NCBI GenBank assembly: GCA_001643675.2
Contig: LSRY02000007.1
Location: 997,001 to 1,061,000 of the forward strand
DNA length: 64,000 nt
DNA from: Monocercomonoides exilis
Taxonomy: Eukaryota; Preaxostyla; Oxymonadida; Polymastigidae
Direction: 5' to 3'
The notes beneath the pieces were generated by a model. The model was not told where the DNA came from. It did no database searches and saw only the letters and a list, made by a program, of their open reading frames with translations. How positions within the stretch are numbered: the stretch's first letter is position 1; each line of letters opens with the position of its first letter. A program made the position numbers and the translations under genes. Shown here one piece after another: positions 1 to 11,636 of the stretch.

Positions 1-3000
1 CATTTGCCCAGGCATTTGCATTTGCATAGGCGAAGACATTGGCATCTGCATTTGCATTTGAGCTCCCACTTGCATTCCCATTCCACTTCCCATCCCTGTT
101 CCTGCTCCCATTCCCATTCCCATCGGCATCCCCATCTGCATTTGCATCTGCATCTGCACTGACATCGGAATCTGCTCTCCTCCAACATCACTCTGTGTGT
201 TCATAGTGCTTGCTGCTACTGTTCCTCCTCCACTTCCACTTCCACTTTGAGAAGGCATCCTCATCATCGCCATCCCGTTCTGCTGGAATGAATATTGCTG
301 ATATGGAGGATATTGATTCATCGCATATGTCTGCTGCAATTGCTGTTGCTGTTGTGATTGCCGTGATTGCTGTTGGTGTTGCTGCTGTTGTGTCTGTTGC
401 ATTCCACTGGCTTCAGGAATGAATGGAGTGAACTGCGCGATTTGAGACGGGAATTGCTGATGTGGCTGCAATTGTTGTTGTTGTTGTTGTTGTTGTTGTA
501 ATTGTTGCTGCTTTATTTGAGTTTGCATCTGCATCTGCGCTTGTGATTGTGCTTCTGATTGTGCTTGCTTCATATCCTTTTGCTCAAACGAAGCCTGCAA
601 TTGGCTTTGACTCTGACTCTGACTCTGGTTTTGATTCTGGTTCTGTCCTTCTTGCTTCTGTGGAGTTATTTCATTCTCTTTCCATTCATTTGCTTCATTG
701 TTCATAGCAGTACTCAGAAATGTCGCTGGATGTGTTGACATTCCCATTCCTGTTACAGACGCAGAAGAAGAAGCAGAAGCAGAAGATAACATTCCTGCTG
801 ATAACTGCTGTGGAGAAGAAGGGAGGATATGAGGGGAGAAGAGAGTGCTGGAGATAGGCAGCATGGCTGGCGAGGACGACTGGAGAGACAGAAGCGAAGG
901 CACAAAGGAAACAGTTGCACTGCTGTTACTATTATTATTGCTATTAATATTATTAGTGCCATTGCTATTCACATTAGAACAACCAATACCAATAGCAGAA
1001 TCTGCTTGCTTCATTGCATTGGCTGTGATGGGTGTGGCTGAAGACAGAGAGAGAATTGGAGAAAATGTCTGTAAGAAAGGCGAGGAAGAGAGGAAACCAG
1101 AGGAAGGCGGAGTGAAAGGCGATTGATAGAGCAAGTTGGACGGCTGTGCAAACGAGCGAGGCGGCGTGGCAGACAAAGAAGAAGAAGAAGAAGAAGAGGT
1201 GGAAGAAGAAGATGATGATGAAGGCATAAACACAGTTGCCACGCCGGACGCTGGTGAAGAAACAGAACTGAAAGAAGAAGAAGAAGAAGAAGAAGAAGAA
1301 GAAGAAGAAGAAGAAGAATTCGCATTAGCCTGCAATGCGCTTCCCCCCATCATCTGCATCGATATCTCTGCTCCCGAAGACGAAGGCAAAGAGGAAGACG
1401 ACTGCATCGGTGGAGTGGAAACAAACTGCCCGCTTTCATCCGAAAGTGACTGGAGTGGATCAATCTGTGCTTCAGACATCGGCACACTCGCCACATTCGA
1501 TGCAGTTGCCACACTCTGCGATTTCTGAGTCTTCTGTGTTCTTTGCGCGCCTTCGAGGGACTTTTGGCGCTGGTGCGGTTTCGCCTCGACTTGGATGAAG
1601 CGGATTTTGTGGCCGTCCATCAGAGAGGAGGAGATGTCTGGGGAGTGGGGCTGCTGGCTGCTCAGACTCAGACCTCCTTCAATACTGCTCATGTTGATTA
1701 CGTTGCTGATGTTGCTGATGTTATCAAAGGATCTATTTGTGGAAGAAGCAGAAGAAACAGAGGAAGAAGCAGAGGAAGAAGAGGAAGAAGAGGAAGAAGA
1801 AGAAGCAGTCTTGAATTTCACTGAGGAGTTCTGTTTCCTCTCTCCCTTCAGCATTCGACCTTCGCTTCCTCTTCTCTCACCCTCAGCAACAGAATCGTCT
1901 ATGATCTGGAAGTCAATCAATGAATCCACTTCTTCATCATCAGCATCAATATCATCATCATCGTCTTCATCGTCATCGTCATCATCATCGCTATCTGATT
2001 CATCTTCTGACTCTGACACCTCCTCACTCGAATCTGACACATCCATCTCATCCTCCTCGTCCTCGTCATTGTCTTCGTTATCTTCATTCTCTGCCCCGCT
2101 TTCTCCATCCACAAAGTCCTCCATTCCTGTCTCATCATCCGTCAGCGAGCTCACAGGCGATGCACTCAACGACGATGCGGCCGAATTCAATGCACTTTCT
2201 ATGCAATTTGCTCCTTTCATACTTTTTGTGCCCTTTGTACTTTTAACACTTCCAGTACTTGTGGTAGAGACTGCCCTGCGAATAGCTCGTTCATTCTGTT
2301 CTTCTTCACTCAGCAGCAGCAGCCCAGCTGTCTCCTCCTTCGCAGAGAAAGAGCGATATGCTGCCATCACTTGCTTCTGATTCTGATTCTGAGTTTGATT
2401 CCGGTTCTGACTTTGTTTTGGGCTCTGGTTCTGGATTTGAGTTTGACTTTGCTTCTGCTTTTGCTTCTGTTTCACATTCAGTTTCTGACTCTGGCTATGG
2501 CTATGATTATGACTCGTGCCCTGTTGTTTCAATCTCTGCTGTGCAATGGGCAGCCTTCTCATGTTGTCAAGGCTCGATGCAAGAGACAGTGAAGACGCAG
2601 AAGACGAAGAGAAAGCAGACAAATCGGTGCTCAGGTGCGAAGAAGGAGAAGAAGGGTTGTCTGAAGAAAGCGACTGCGAAAAGGAGAGCTCTGTTTCCAG
2701 CCCGTCTTCGTGCCATGCGTTGTGGTCGTCGGGGAGTGCTAAGGATAAAAGACGGGAATCAGAGGGAGGAGTCTTTGAGTGAAGGGAAGAAGGAGAAGGG
2801 GAAGAAGAATGAGAGGAGGAGGAGGAAGAGGAAGAAGAGGAAGAAGAAGTTGTGGTGGAGACAGAGGGGGCTGAAGAATGAACTGAGTTTGAAGCAGAAG
2901 AAGAAATAGAATTTGTTGTGGATGATATTGTTGAAGAAGTCGATGATGAAGACGAAGAAGATGAAGAAGAAGTAGAAATCGAAGAAGAAACAGAAGTGGT

Positions 3001-5526
3001 TCTGTCGATGATTGAAGGAGGTGTGGATGGAATGGAAGAAGACAAAGGAGTATCTTTGAGATGCGAAGGCGCAGGAATAAACGACTTTAAGAGGGAGTTG
3101 ATTGGAGCGTGCTCATCAATCGCTGATCCCATTGGAGAAGATGCTGTACAGTTAGAAAAGTCGGCTAATGAAGAAGAAGAAGATGATGATGAAGAAGATG
3201 ATGATGCTGATGATAATGATACATCAACACCAGGATTAGTCAAACTTACAGGAGATATAGTGCTTTCTTCTGTTGCTGATGATGAAGATGATGACGAGGG
3301 AGAAGAAGAAGAAGAAGAAGAAGTCTGTGAAATGTCATTTCTCTTTGTTTTATGTGCTGAAGATGACGAAATCGACAGCGAAGACGATGGCTGATGAAGC
3401 GAAACTGACCTTCCAAACGGCGACAAGCCAGTAAAACCATTCATCCCATTCATCCCATTCAAACCAGGAGAATTAGTTAAGCCTTGCAATCCTGACAATC
3501 CAGACACAGCAGCCATCCCAGGCGAAGAGAGGTCAGAAATCGACAGAAGCGGATCCAGCGCCAGATGCTCTTTCCCTCCCAACACGCCAAATGAATGCGA
3601 AGGCGCAAAATGAGCCGTGTCAAGTGAATGCACCTGCCTCTCGAAAAGGTTTGAGGAAGAGTCCAGGAAGCTGTCCTGTGCTGTGCCGTAGATGCTGCCA
3701 AGCGCATCGACAGGAAGGGCAGATGTGTCGGCAGACTGCGATGAAGGGGTGCTGAACACAGCGGGGGACATGGTGAGACTGAATGGGAGCAGGTTGTGCG
3801 AGGGGGAGTTCTTTGGAGCTGTTGCTATTGATGTTGTTGTTGTTGCTGCTGCTGCTGATGATGACTCATTTTCAGTGTGCTGAGTGTTTGAAGAGCCAGA
3901 AAACGAGGCTGGAGCGCAGGATGAGATAGAGGAGGTGGGCAACAGGGCAGATGGGTGTGGTGCAGATGACATATTCAGCGAGGCAACTTCCAAAGACAGC
4001 TCTCCAATCTGCTTTTGTGTTTGAGCCTGAGCCAGCTGTTGTTTGACTTCTTCAATTCTGCTCCCGTTTTTGATTCTTTCTCTTTCTCCTTCTTCTCTTT
4101 CTCTTTCTCTATCACCGTCGCCTTCCCCATCTTCGCGGTGGTCGCTCAGCTGATCATCAGCAAACAGCGAGTCTCCTGTGGACTTCACAATTCTCTTTCT
4201 CTTCTTCCGCTCTTCATCCTCATCTGAGTCATCTTCGTCTGAATCATCATCTTCCACAGCTATGCTGCTGACTCCCCCTCTTCCTCCCATTCCCCCTCCT
4301 CCCCCGTCTTCTTCATCTTCATTGATCGACCTCTCCTTCGTCACGCCATCCGCCCCGCCTCTGCCTTCTCTCTCGTCGCTCCCCGCCCTCCTCTTCTCTC
4401 TGCGGTGCGGGCGGTGTGCTTTGAAGAAGCCGTCCCGCTCGCTCAGCCCGCTCAGCTGCTGCCGCACCACATCGTCTGACAGGTTGCCCACAGCTCCCAA
4501 CCCATCGTCGCCCATGAATGTGCTGATGTGCGGGACAAGATCGCGCGCCAGCGAGAACACAGAGTCGTCGTCTGTCTGCCCGGAATATGCGGAGAGAGTA
4601 GGGGAGAAAGAGCCGGATGCTAAGGAAGAGGAGAATGAAGAGGAAAGCGAAGAGGCAAGAGAGGATGAATAGGAGGAGGAGCTGAGAGAGGCAGAGGACT
4701 GTGGATATGGATAGTCTGTCAGCGACCGCCCGAAAGACGAAGAGTCAACAACGTGAGAGCAGTACGACGAGGAAGGAAGAAGAGAAGTCGGACCAAATGG
4801 AGAATCAAGCGTGGAAGTTGGACCCAGTGCTGAAGAATTCGCTGTGCTGGAATCAGGAAGCAAAGAAGACGATAGCGAAAACCCCGCAGAGGAAGAAGTC
4901 GACATCGACGTGGATGCTCGAGGCGGAGATGGCCTTGGGGTTGTTGATGAAGAGTTAGTTATTGCTGCTGTTGAGTGAGACGGCTGAATTGCAGCAGGAC
5001 TCAAAATTTGGGTGTGCTTTTGTCGCGTTGCATGAGGATGCGTATGAAGTTGATGAGCGTGAGATCTTTGAACGTTCGGAGTTCCCTGCTGCAAGGTTGA
5101 TACCTGAGAGCCAGTTGATGCTGATGATACTAAAGAATGAGACAGATGCTGAAGAGGATCCATTTGATCATTAGGATGCGTGGCCTGAGGTGCATGCAAT
5201 TTATCGTTTTCTTTTGTTCCATCAACTGGATTCTTGCTTTCTGTTATTTCTCCAGCAAATAACGGATCACTTTGCATTGGATTCCAAGAGGATTCAGTTG
5301 TAAAAAGTGATTGAGCCTTTGGTATTTCTTGAGAAAAAAAATTAATTAATATGCGTCATTCGTTGATAAAATAGTAGAAACCTTTTTGTTGTGTTTTAAC
5401 TTTTGGCTTTGCTCGCCTTTTAACAGGAACATGCTGAACGAATGTCGGCTGTGCAGTTGATGGAATATTTTCAACAATCAAAGAAGATGGTGTTGTTCTA
5501 CTTCCAATAGAAATACTCGTATCCAT
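1..5526 (-). CDS. Ser/Gln/Met-rich low-complexity protein, C-terminus beyond left edge
   Basis: I do not recognise a family. An ATG at 5526 opens exon 1 (5382-5526). A 54-nt GT-AG intron (5328-5381) follows, and exon 2 runs in one frame to base 1, so the C-terminus is outside the window. I checked the frame at several points (around 5325, 4590, 3444 and 3) and it agrees. In order the protein shows a Ser/Thr/Gln/His-rich N-terminal part, a more ordered stretch near 4400-4600 (contains DLVPHISTFMGDDGLGAVGN), an acidic-basic patch (DDSDEDEERKKRKR, near 4210-4260), poly-Ser runs, NGMNGM repeats near 3440, long Gln tracts near 480-500, and a Gln-Met and Gly-Met dipeptide zone at the left edge. The composition resembles transcriptional or RNA-granule scaffold proteins, but that is a guess. 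Open frames on the opposite strand are shadows of the Ser codons. Confidence 0.75.
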
Positions 5527-5943
5527 ATTCTAAATCATTGTCCATTTTTATTCCACATTCACATCAATAACACGTATAGTGATAAAGTTATTATAAAAAA
5601 CGAAAAATTTTGTTAATTCTCAATAAATCCATACAATTTCATGCGTATCCATATCTATAAAAGATTGAAAACTTATATTTCTTTAGAAACAATGTGATTC
5701 ACTCTCAGATTTTCACAAAACAAAACAACTACAAAACAACACAACAAATATGGGCTAGAATTTTCTGATGAAATCATCCATTTTGTTGCACATTCCATTC
5801 ACTATATGTTGTATATTGATATTAACAGAAAAAATATCAACGTGTTTCATTTTATCACTATGGTATTAACATGATCTTTCATTTTTCTTTTGTCTGAAAT
5901 ATTAGTCTTTGGAATCTTTTCCAAATTTAAATTAGTTTAATTT
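5527..5943. other. Spacer between two divergent genes
   Basis: These 417 bases separate the start codons of the minus-strand Ser/Gln-rich gene and the plus-strand RRM gene, so they should hold both promoters. The DNA is AT-rich, with A/C-rich runs near 5715-5750. I see no convincing TATA box, RNA gene or repeat. Confidence 0.5.
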
Positions 5944-7164
5944 ATGCCGAAGAAATTATTTGTAGCAAGGCTCACAGAAGATTTGCTGTCTGTCGATCAA
6001 CTTGCTTCACTTTTTCGGCAATTTGGAACTGTTATTGAAGCAAAAATTAACCAAGACAAAAGAATTGGATGGATAACTTTTTCTTCTGTTAAGGAAGGTT
6101 TTATAAAAAGATTTTTCTTTCTTTTTTCTATTTAATTCGGAATTTTTGATTGTTAAGCTGAAAATGCTGTTCAGTCGCTTCATACTGGCGTACGTGGGGG
6201 CCTTGTTGTTCAATTCAGTTCAGTCAATGAAGGAACTGAAAATTCTCCAAAAACAAAATTGTATGAACAATTGCATTGTTAATTTGCGACTGTTTAAACT
6301 CTTTTTCATAAGATTTGTTCGTGGTCTTCCTGATGCACTCCCAGATGACAAGAAAGAACAACTTTTACGGCAATATTTTAAGACTTTTGGAGATATAGCA
6401 GAAATTCAGGTTTTGCAGCGTGGGTCAGCTTTTGTGAGATTTTATCTTTTGGAATCCGCAAAGCAAGCTGTTGAACTTACATCGCGACAACAATCACTTG
6501 ATAAAACATTTCACCTAAAAGTTACATTTGCAGAATCAGCAGACGAACGGCAGAACAGAGTGTGCAGTTTTTTCCATTAATTATAAATCACTTGTATTTA
6601 ATCCAATTTAAACTTCTTTTTTTTCAAATGTTCAAATAGAAATTAAAAGATCAGCGAAAAAAGCTTTTGCAGACAAAAAACTCATTGGAATCTCTTCTCC
6701 ATTCGCATTTATCCACTCTTGATGATTCATTCACTTCTCTAACGCAAACTCTTTCTGAACCTACTCAACGTCAAGAATCTCTTAAACTCCCATCAATTGT
6801 ATCATTTCAAAGCTTGAATGAAAAGAATGATAAAAAAGACCTTTCAAAAGAACACACAAAAAAATCCACAACCTCAAATTCAATTGCTGATTTGATTGGA
6901 GCAAAGCCTAAGAAGAGAAAGCCTACTTATTTATCATCTTCAAAATCTTATGATTCAGAGAATACAAACGAAAAAAAGCTTAAACTTTCTGATGGATCAA
7001 CAAAAACAGTTCAACGTTTTGATCCAACAACAAAAAATGAAAAAGATGATTCAGATCATCCATTTGAAAAAGTCGAAAGTTCTTCGAATACTATCAGTGA
7101 AGCTGATGATAATGATACAACTTTACAATCTCCACAACGCAAGGAAAACACTTCAATCGAATGA
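5944..7164 (+). CDS. Two-RRM RNA-binding protein
   Basis: Predicted 342-aa RNA-binding protein from four exons: 5944-6097, 6158-6260, 6313-6559 and 6640-7164. Introns of 60, 52 and 80 nt begin GTTTTA, GTATGA and GTGTGC and end in AG, and joining them keeps one frame. RRM1 covers about residues 3-80 (KKLFVARL as RNP2, IGWITFSS as the RNP1 position, then AVQSLHTG). RRM2 covers about 87-165 (LFVRGLP as RNP2, GSAFVRF as RNP1). This RNP1 lacks the usual second aromatic pattern, so RNA contacts may be altered. Residues 170-342 are polar and probably disordered, with a basic KPKKRKP cluster that could act in nuclear import. Paired RRMs with this spacing resemble PSPC1/NONO-type or hnRNP-type proteins, but I cannot assign an orthologue. 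The start is a clear ATG, and the stop is a TGA facing the pseudoprotease gene 202 bp away. Confidence 0.85.
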
Positions 7165-7366
7165 AAATCAAAAAAGAAAATGTGTTTTATATCAATTCAC
7201 TTCAAATAAAAAACAATTCACTTCATGACCAATTTGTTTTATTGATTAGAATTTGTTATTTTGTTGTTATCTCTTAAATAAAATGAAATTGAATTGAAAG
7301 CTTGAAATGGCATAAAAACAATGAAATGAAGCAAAGTGCGGATGAAAAATTGAAGCCTGAATGTTT

Positions 7367-8149
7367 TCACCCTTCAATGCAAAGTTTTACGGGAGCAACA
7401 AAATTTTCTTCACAACCACACGAGTTACTGCCACGAAGCATTTTCAACAAACCTTTTTCTCCAAAAGACTCTCCCCAAGCAGTTTGAAGGAGCCAATATT
7501 TCTTTTCTCCTTCAACACCCCATCCAAGTACTTTGGCCGCCACTTTTCCAACTTCATCACCTGTCTTATGCGTGTATACTCCACTTTTGTATTCAGATAA
7601 ATCTTTATACTCAATAAACGTTGTTGAAACAGGTCCATTTCTCATTATCTCTTCTTGAACATTTGCTGCAGTAAATTTTGTGATCGAATCTACCTTCCAT
7701 CTTTTTATTGGACTTTTGTTTTGACAAACTTTCCTGCAAAATGGAACTCTTCCATCACCAGACACCCATGGAAGGCATTCTTCAGTTGTAATTCCGCTTT
7801 GGCGAATATGAAGAAATTGATTTTCCCAATTACATTTGTTGCATTTATCATCAATTCTATTGCATGACACCATGTCTTGAATGGATAATGTTCCTTGGCT
7901 GCATCCAGATACTACCATTCTATCTTCAACAACGGAAGCTTGAATAAGAGCGCATGTCTGCCCACAGTTCGAGATCGATCTCACAGTGCGATTGATTTTC
8001 GGCCAATGATCCCTTGCATCAAACGTTTCTGGAATTGGATCAGAGAATTTCTTTGATATCAAGAAGAATATAACGAAGTTGATAAATCTAATCTAAATTG
8101 TTGAATTATTATAATATATTTTCAAAAATAACCACTTGCTACAAACCAT
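7367..8149 (-). CDS. Papain-family (C1A, cathepsin B-like) pseudoprotease
   Basis: Predicted 242-aa secreted protein. The long exon (7367-8092) aligns with cathepsin B-type peptidases: mature-like start IPETFDARDHWP, active-site Cys region SNCGQTCALIQAS, His region GKVAAKVLGWGV, Asn region WLLQTAWGESFGEKG and a C-terminal SCGCEENFV. All three catalytic positions are substituted: Cys to Thr (the T of CGQTCA against CGSCWA), His to Val (KVAAK against GHAIR) and Asn to Thr (TAW against NSW). It should have no peptidase activity. I propose a 3-nt first exon (ATG, 8147-8149), a 54-nt intron (8093-8146) and then MIRFINFVIFFLIS, a good signal peptide. Without that splice the exon has no ATG start. 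There is almost no propeptide and no occluding loop. A role as a binding or decoy protein in vacuoles or outside the cell is inference, by analogy with the inactive TINAG family. Confidence 0.85.
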
Positions 8150-8299
8150 TGCTATTTTGAAAAAAAATATAGAGAATATGACGAAATCTGAAAAGGTTGC
8201 GATTTCAATAATTTAATAAAGGGGATTGTTGTTGAAACTGTTAATACACTTTTTACCTTAGAAGGAATCTTTTACCATATTTAAAAGTTGTATTTATCC

Positions 8300-9350
8300 A
8301 TGTCAAACACATTTTATACGTTGATGTGGAAAGATGCAATCGACGAGGTGTGATTCTGATTGCTACAAATGACTTCAATAATTGTCTCTTTGCTTGCATA
8401 TTTCTTCATATTTGCTGAAACTACCAATGATAATCGTTTTAAATAGTTATTCGATCAACTTGGTTAGTCTTAAAATTATATCAACAGGCTTTAACGCGGA
8501 ATTTTATTTTTTATATTATTTTGATTTTAGAAATCGAAGTTCCAACTGACAAAGCACTTCTACCGAAAGACAACCAAGATAAATATCGATTTTTTGCGAC
8601 TTTATACGTTAGATACTTAAAGATATATAAAAAACTTGAAGAAGCCCAGGATAGAATTATTCATCCACAAAAGCGTCAAGAAGTCTTAAATTTACTTGAT
8701 GCAGTCATGGGAAGAATCATAGAAATTAAATATGTATGTGAATTAGCATATATTAGTATTAGTTTCATTTATGAAAATTTAGTTCTTAATGAAAGTGAGG
8801 CATTCGCCAGTTATTGATTTGGATGACATTTTGGTAAATCTTCATCTATGCTTTGACAGCCTAGAAGTGCCACCTCCACGCCACATACTCGACCACAGAA
8901 AAGAAAAGATAAGGCGTCAAACAGATCTTCTTGTTTGCCAGAATTGCATATTTTTGTTTAATAAGTCTAAATTTTGAATGAAAATAATGTATATTTAAAT
9001 AATCATTCGACTTTAATGTTATAATCAGCGCATCTTATCATCGAGATATGCAGCACCGCAGCCAGATGATATCGATGAATACTCTCCAGCAATCCTGTCA
9101 TTCGAAGAAGCGATTCTGATTATTCAAGCAGCTGAGCGTGGAAGACAAGGAAGAGAAAGAGCAGGCTTTTTGAAAGTTGACAGAGAAACTGCGATGGGCG
9201 GTGCAGTGACGATGAGCAGAAATGAAGCTGCAATTTTGATTCAGAAGACTTATAAGGGGTGGATTACAAGGCAGAAAGTGAAGGAAATGAGAAGGCAAGA
9301 AGCAATTCTTTTGGGTTTGTGTAAAATTTTGTTGATCGATATTTTAATTT

Positions 9351-9382
<32 letters not shown>

Positions 9383-11189
9383 TTATGCTTGCATGAACTG
9401 TTGATAAAATTATTTTCACAATAATGCTGTATTTTATTTTTAACATGTGACTTATAATGCTCAATAACTTGTTAAGGTTTATCACCTCCACCAACTCCAC
9501 CTGGATTAAAGGAAGAATTACATAGAGGATATTTGAAAGGAAAAGAGATTCAGAGGCAGCACGAAGAAGATGCAGAAAAGGAGAAGAAAAGGCAATTTGA
9601 CGGAGTTATGAAGAAGGAAGGCGAAAAGATGGCGGAAGAAATGAAGGCGAAAGTCAGGACATTCTGGGAGCAGACACGACTTGTATGACATCTCTTTTAT
9701 TATAACATACATTTATATATGCATTTATCTTCATATTTGAATTGACGTTTGCTTTGTGAATGTGAATGCTAACTTGTTTATTTGACATTGAATTGATTTC
9801 TCTTAAATATCTGTTGCATCTAACTTCACATTCTTCTCAATATTTTTTTTGAATCATTTTCCTTTCTTTCTATTATCCTCTCTCTTTCTCTCTCTCATTC
9901 TTATAAAAACACTTTATTAACGCTCAGCAAACTGGAAAGTTTCCTGAAGAGTATTTCCCCGATGAAGGTGGATCAAAGAAGTTTTTCCACCCAGAATTAT
10001 TCCCTGCAAAGCCTCCGGAGCCGGAAGAGGATCCGAAAAAAAAGAAGAAAGGGAAGAAAGGTGAGACAAAGAAGGAGACAAAATCGTCAAGCGACAAGAA
10101 GAAGAAGAAAGGAAAAGAAGAGGAAGATCCAAACAAACCAGAAGGCCCAATCAAAATACCGTTGTCATATGCTCTTCATCCCATGAGAAGCAGGTCTGTC
10201 TCATTATGATATTTATTTGAAAATTTTATTCTCTTGATTAATAAATATTTGCATTCATAATACTTTTGCTTTATAAACTTTTGATTTTCAATCTTTGAAT
10301 CACACAAAAATTTTGCTTTCCCCTCATTTAATAATTGTCTTGTTCATGTAATTCTTAAAAACAACTTCCAGTTTGGAGACATACACCGCCCTGTGGCAGC
10401 GTATGGACGAGAGCGAGAATCCGAGTCAAAAGCACATCTCATCCATCATCACAGTACAGCAGCGTCCAGAAGTAGAAGAGGCAGTGCGACAGCAGATTGA
10501 CATTCTACTGAAGGCAGAGCTGCAGAATCTGAGGGCAAGAGAAGAGGCTGAGGCAAATGCTGCACTTCTGGGAAAGAAGAAAAAGGGGAAGAAGAAGGGA
10601 AAGAAGAAGGGGAAGAAGGCATCGAAGAAAGGGAAGAAAGGGAAAGCGGTTGAGGAGGCGCCGCCTCCGATGACGTCTGAAGAGCTTGAAGTGCTCTTTG
10701 CGAAATATGTGATGATGGGCGTTGTTCAGGAGGTATGTTGCTTATTCTTCAATATAATATCTTGTTTTTTTTTTAAAAAAAAACCGTTATTTTATATTTT
10801 AATTTGTTTTGTCTTGTTTTGCTTTACTTGTTATTATTTGTCCAAAAAACAATAATATCCTCTTTCTTCCTTTTTCCTTTGAATAATGATTATCATAAAT
10901 GTCTATATTTCTTCCTCCTTTTTTTATTAATCTTCAGTGCCCTCAAGTGTCAGCTGCATCCATCATTGGTGACTGGGATACGCTCGGCTCTCTGAAGTTC
11001 CTCAATAAAATCTCTCGAAATCCCACAATGAACGAAATCAAAGCACTCTGCGTCGAGTTCTGCCTGTTTCCGCTGGCTATGTCGAAAGAAACGGTTTGCG
11101 TCATATAGAAGGAAAGGAGAAAGAGAAAATAAATAGGAAGTAATTTTATGATTCTGATGCTAATGTTTTCTTTATCTTTCATTCATTTT

Positions 11190-11269
<80 letters not shown>

Positions 11270-11270
11270 T

Positions 11271-11325
<55 letters not shown>

Positions 11326-11589
11326 CTCCCCTCCTTTTTGAAATAATTTGTTCCTGTCATACATTTTTCTGTTCATTAATGACTTCCTATGTCAATTTCC
11401 ATTGCTTTTTTTGCAGTTGGAGAACATCGTGCCTCCATCGAGCATTCTGCTGTATGGATCAAAAGGAGTGGGGAAAACAATGCTTGTACGCAGCTTGGCC
11501 ACTGCTGCCAATGCAACATTTTTGCAGCTCTCACCACATGTTTGTTGATAATATAGATATTTTTAAGAATAAGAATCAGAGAGAGAATG

Positions 11590-11636
<47 letters not shown>

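Noticed and set aside
1136-3394. Glu/Asp-rich plus-strand open frames
   Set aside because: They are complements of Ser codons in the minus-strand gene, which keeps one frame for more than 5 kb and contains ordered-looking segments.
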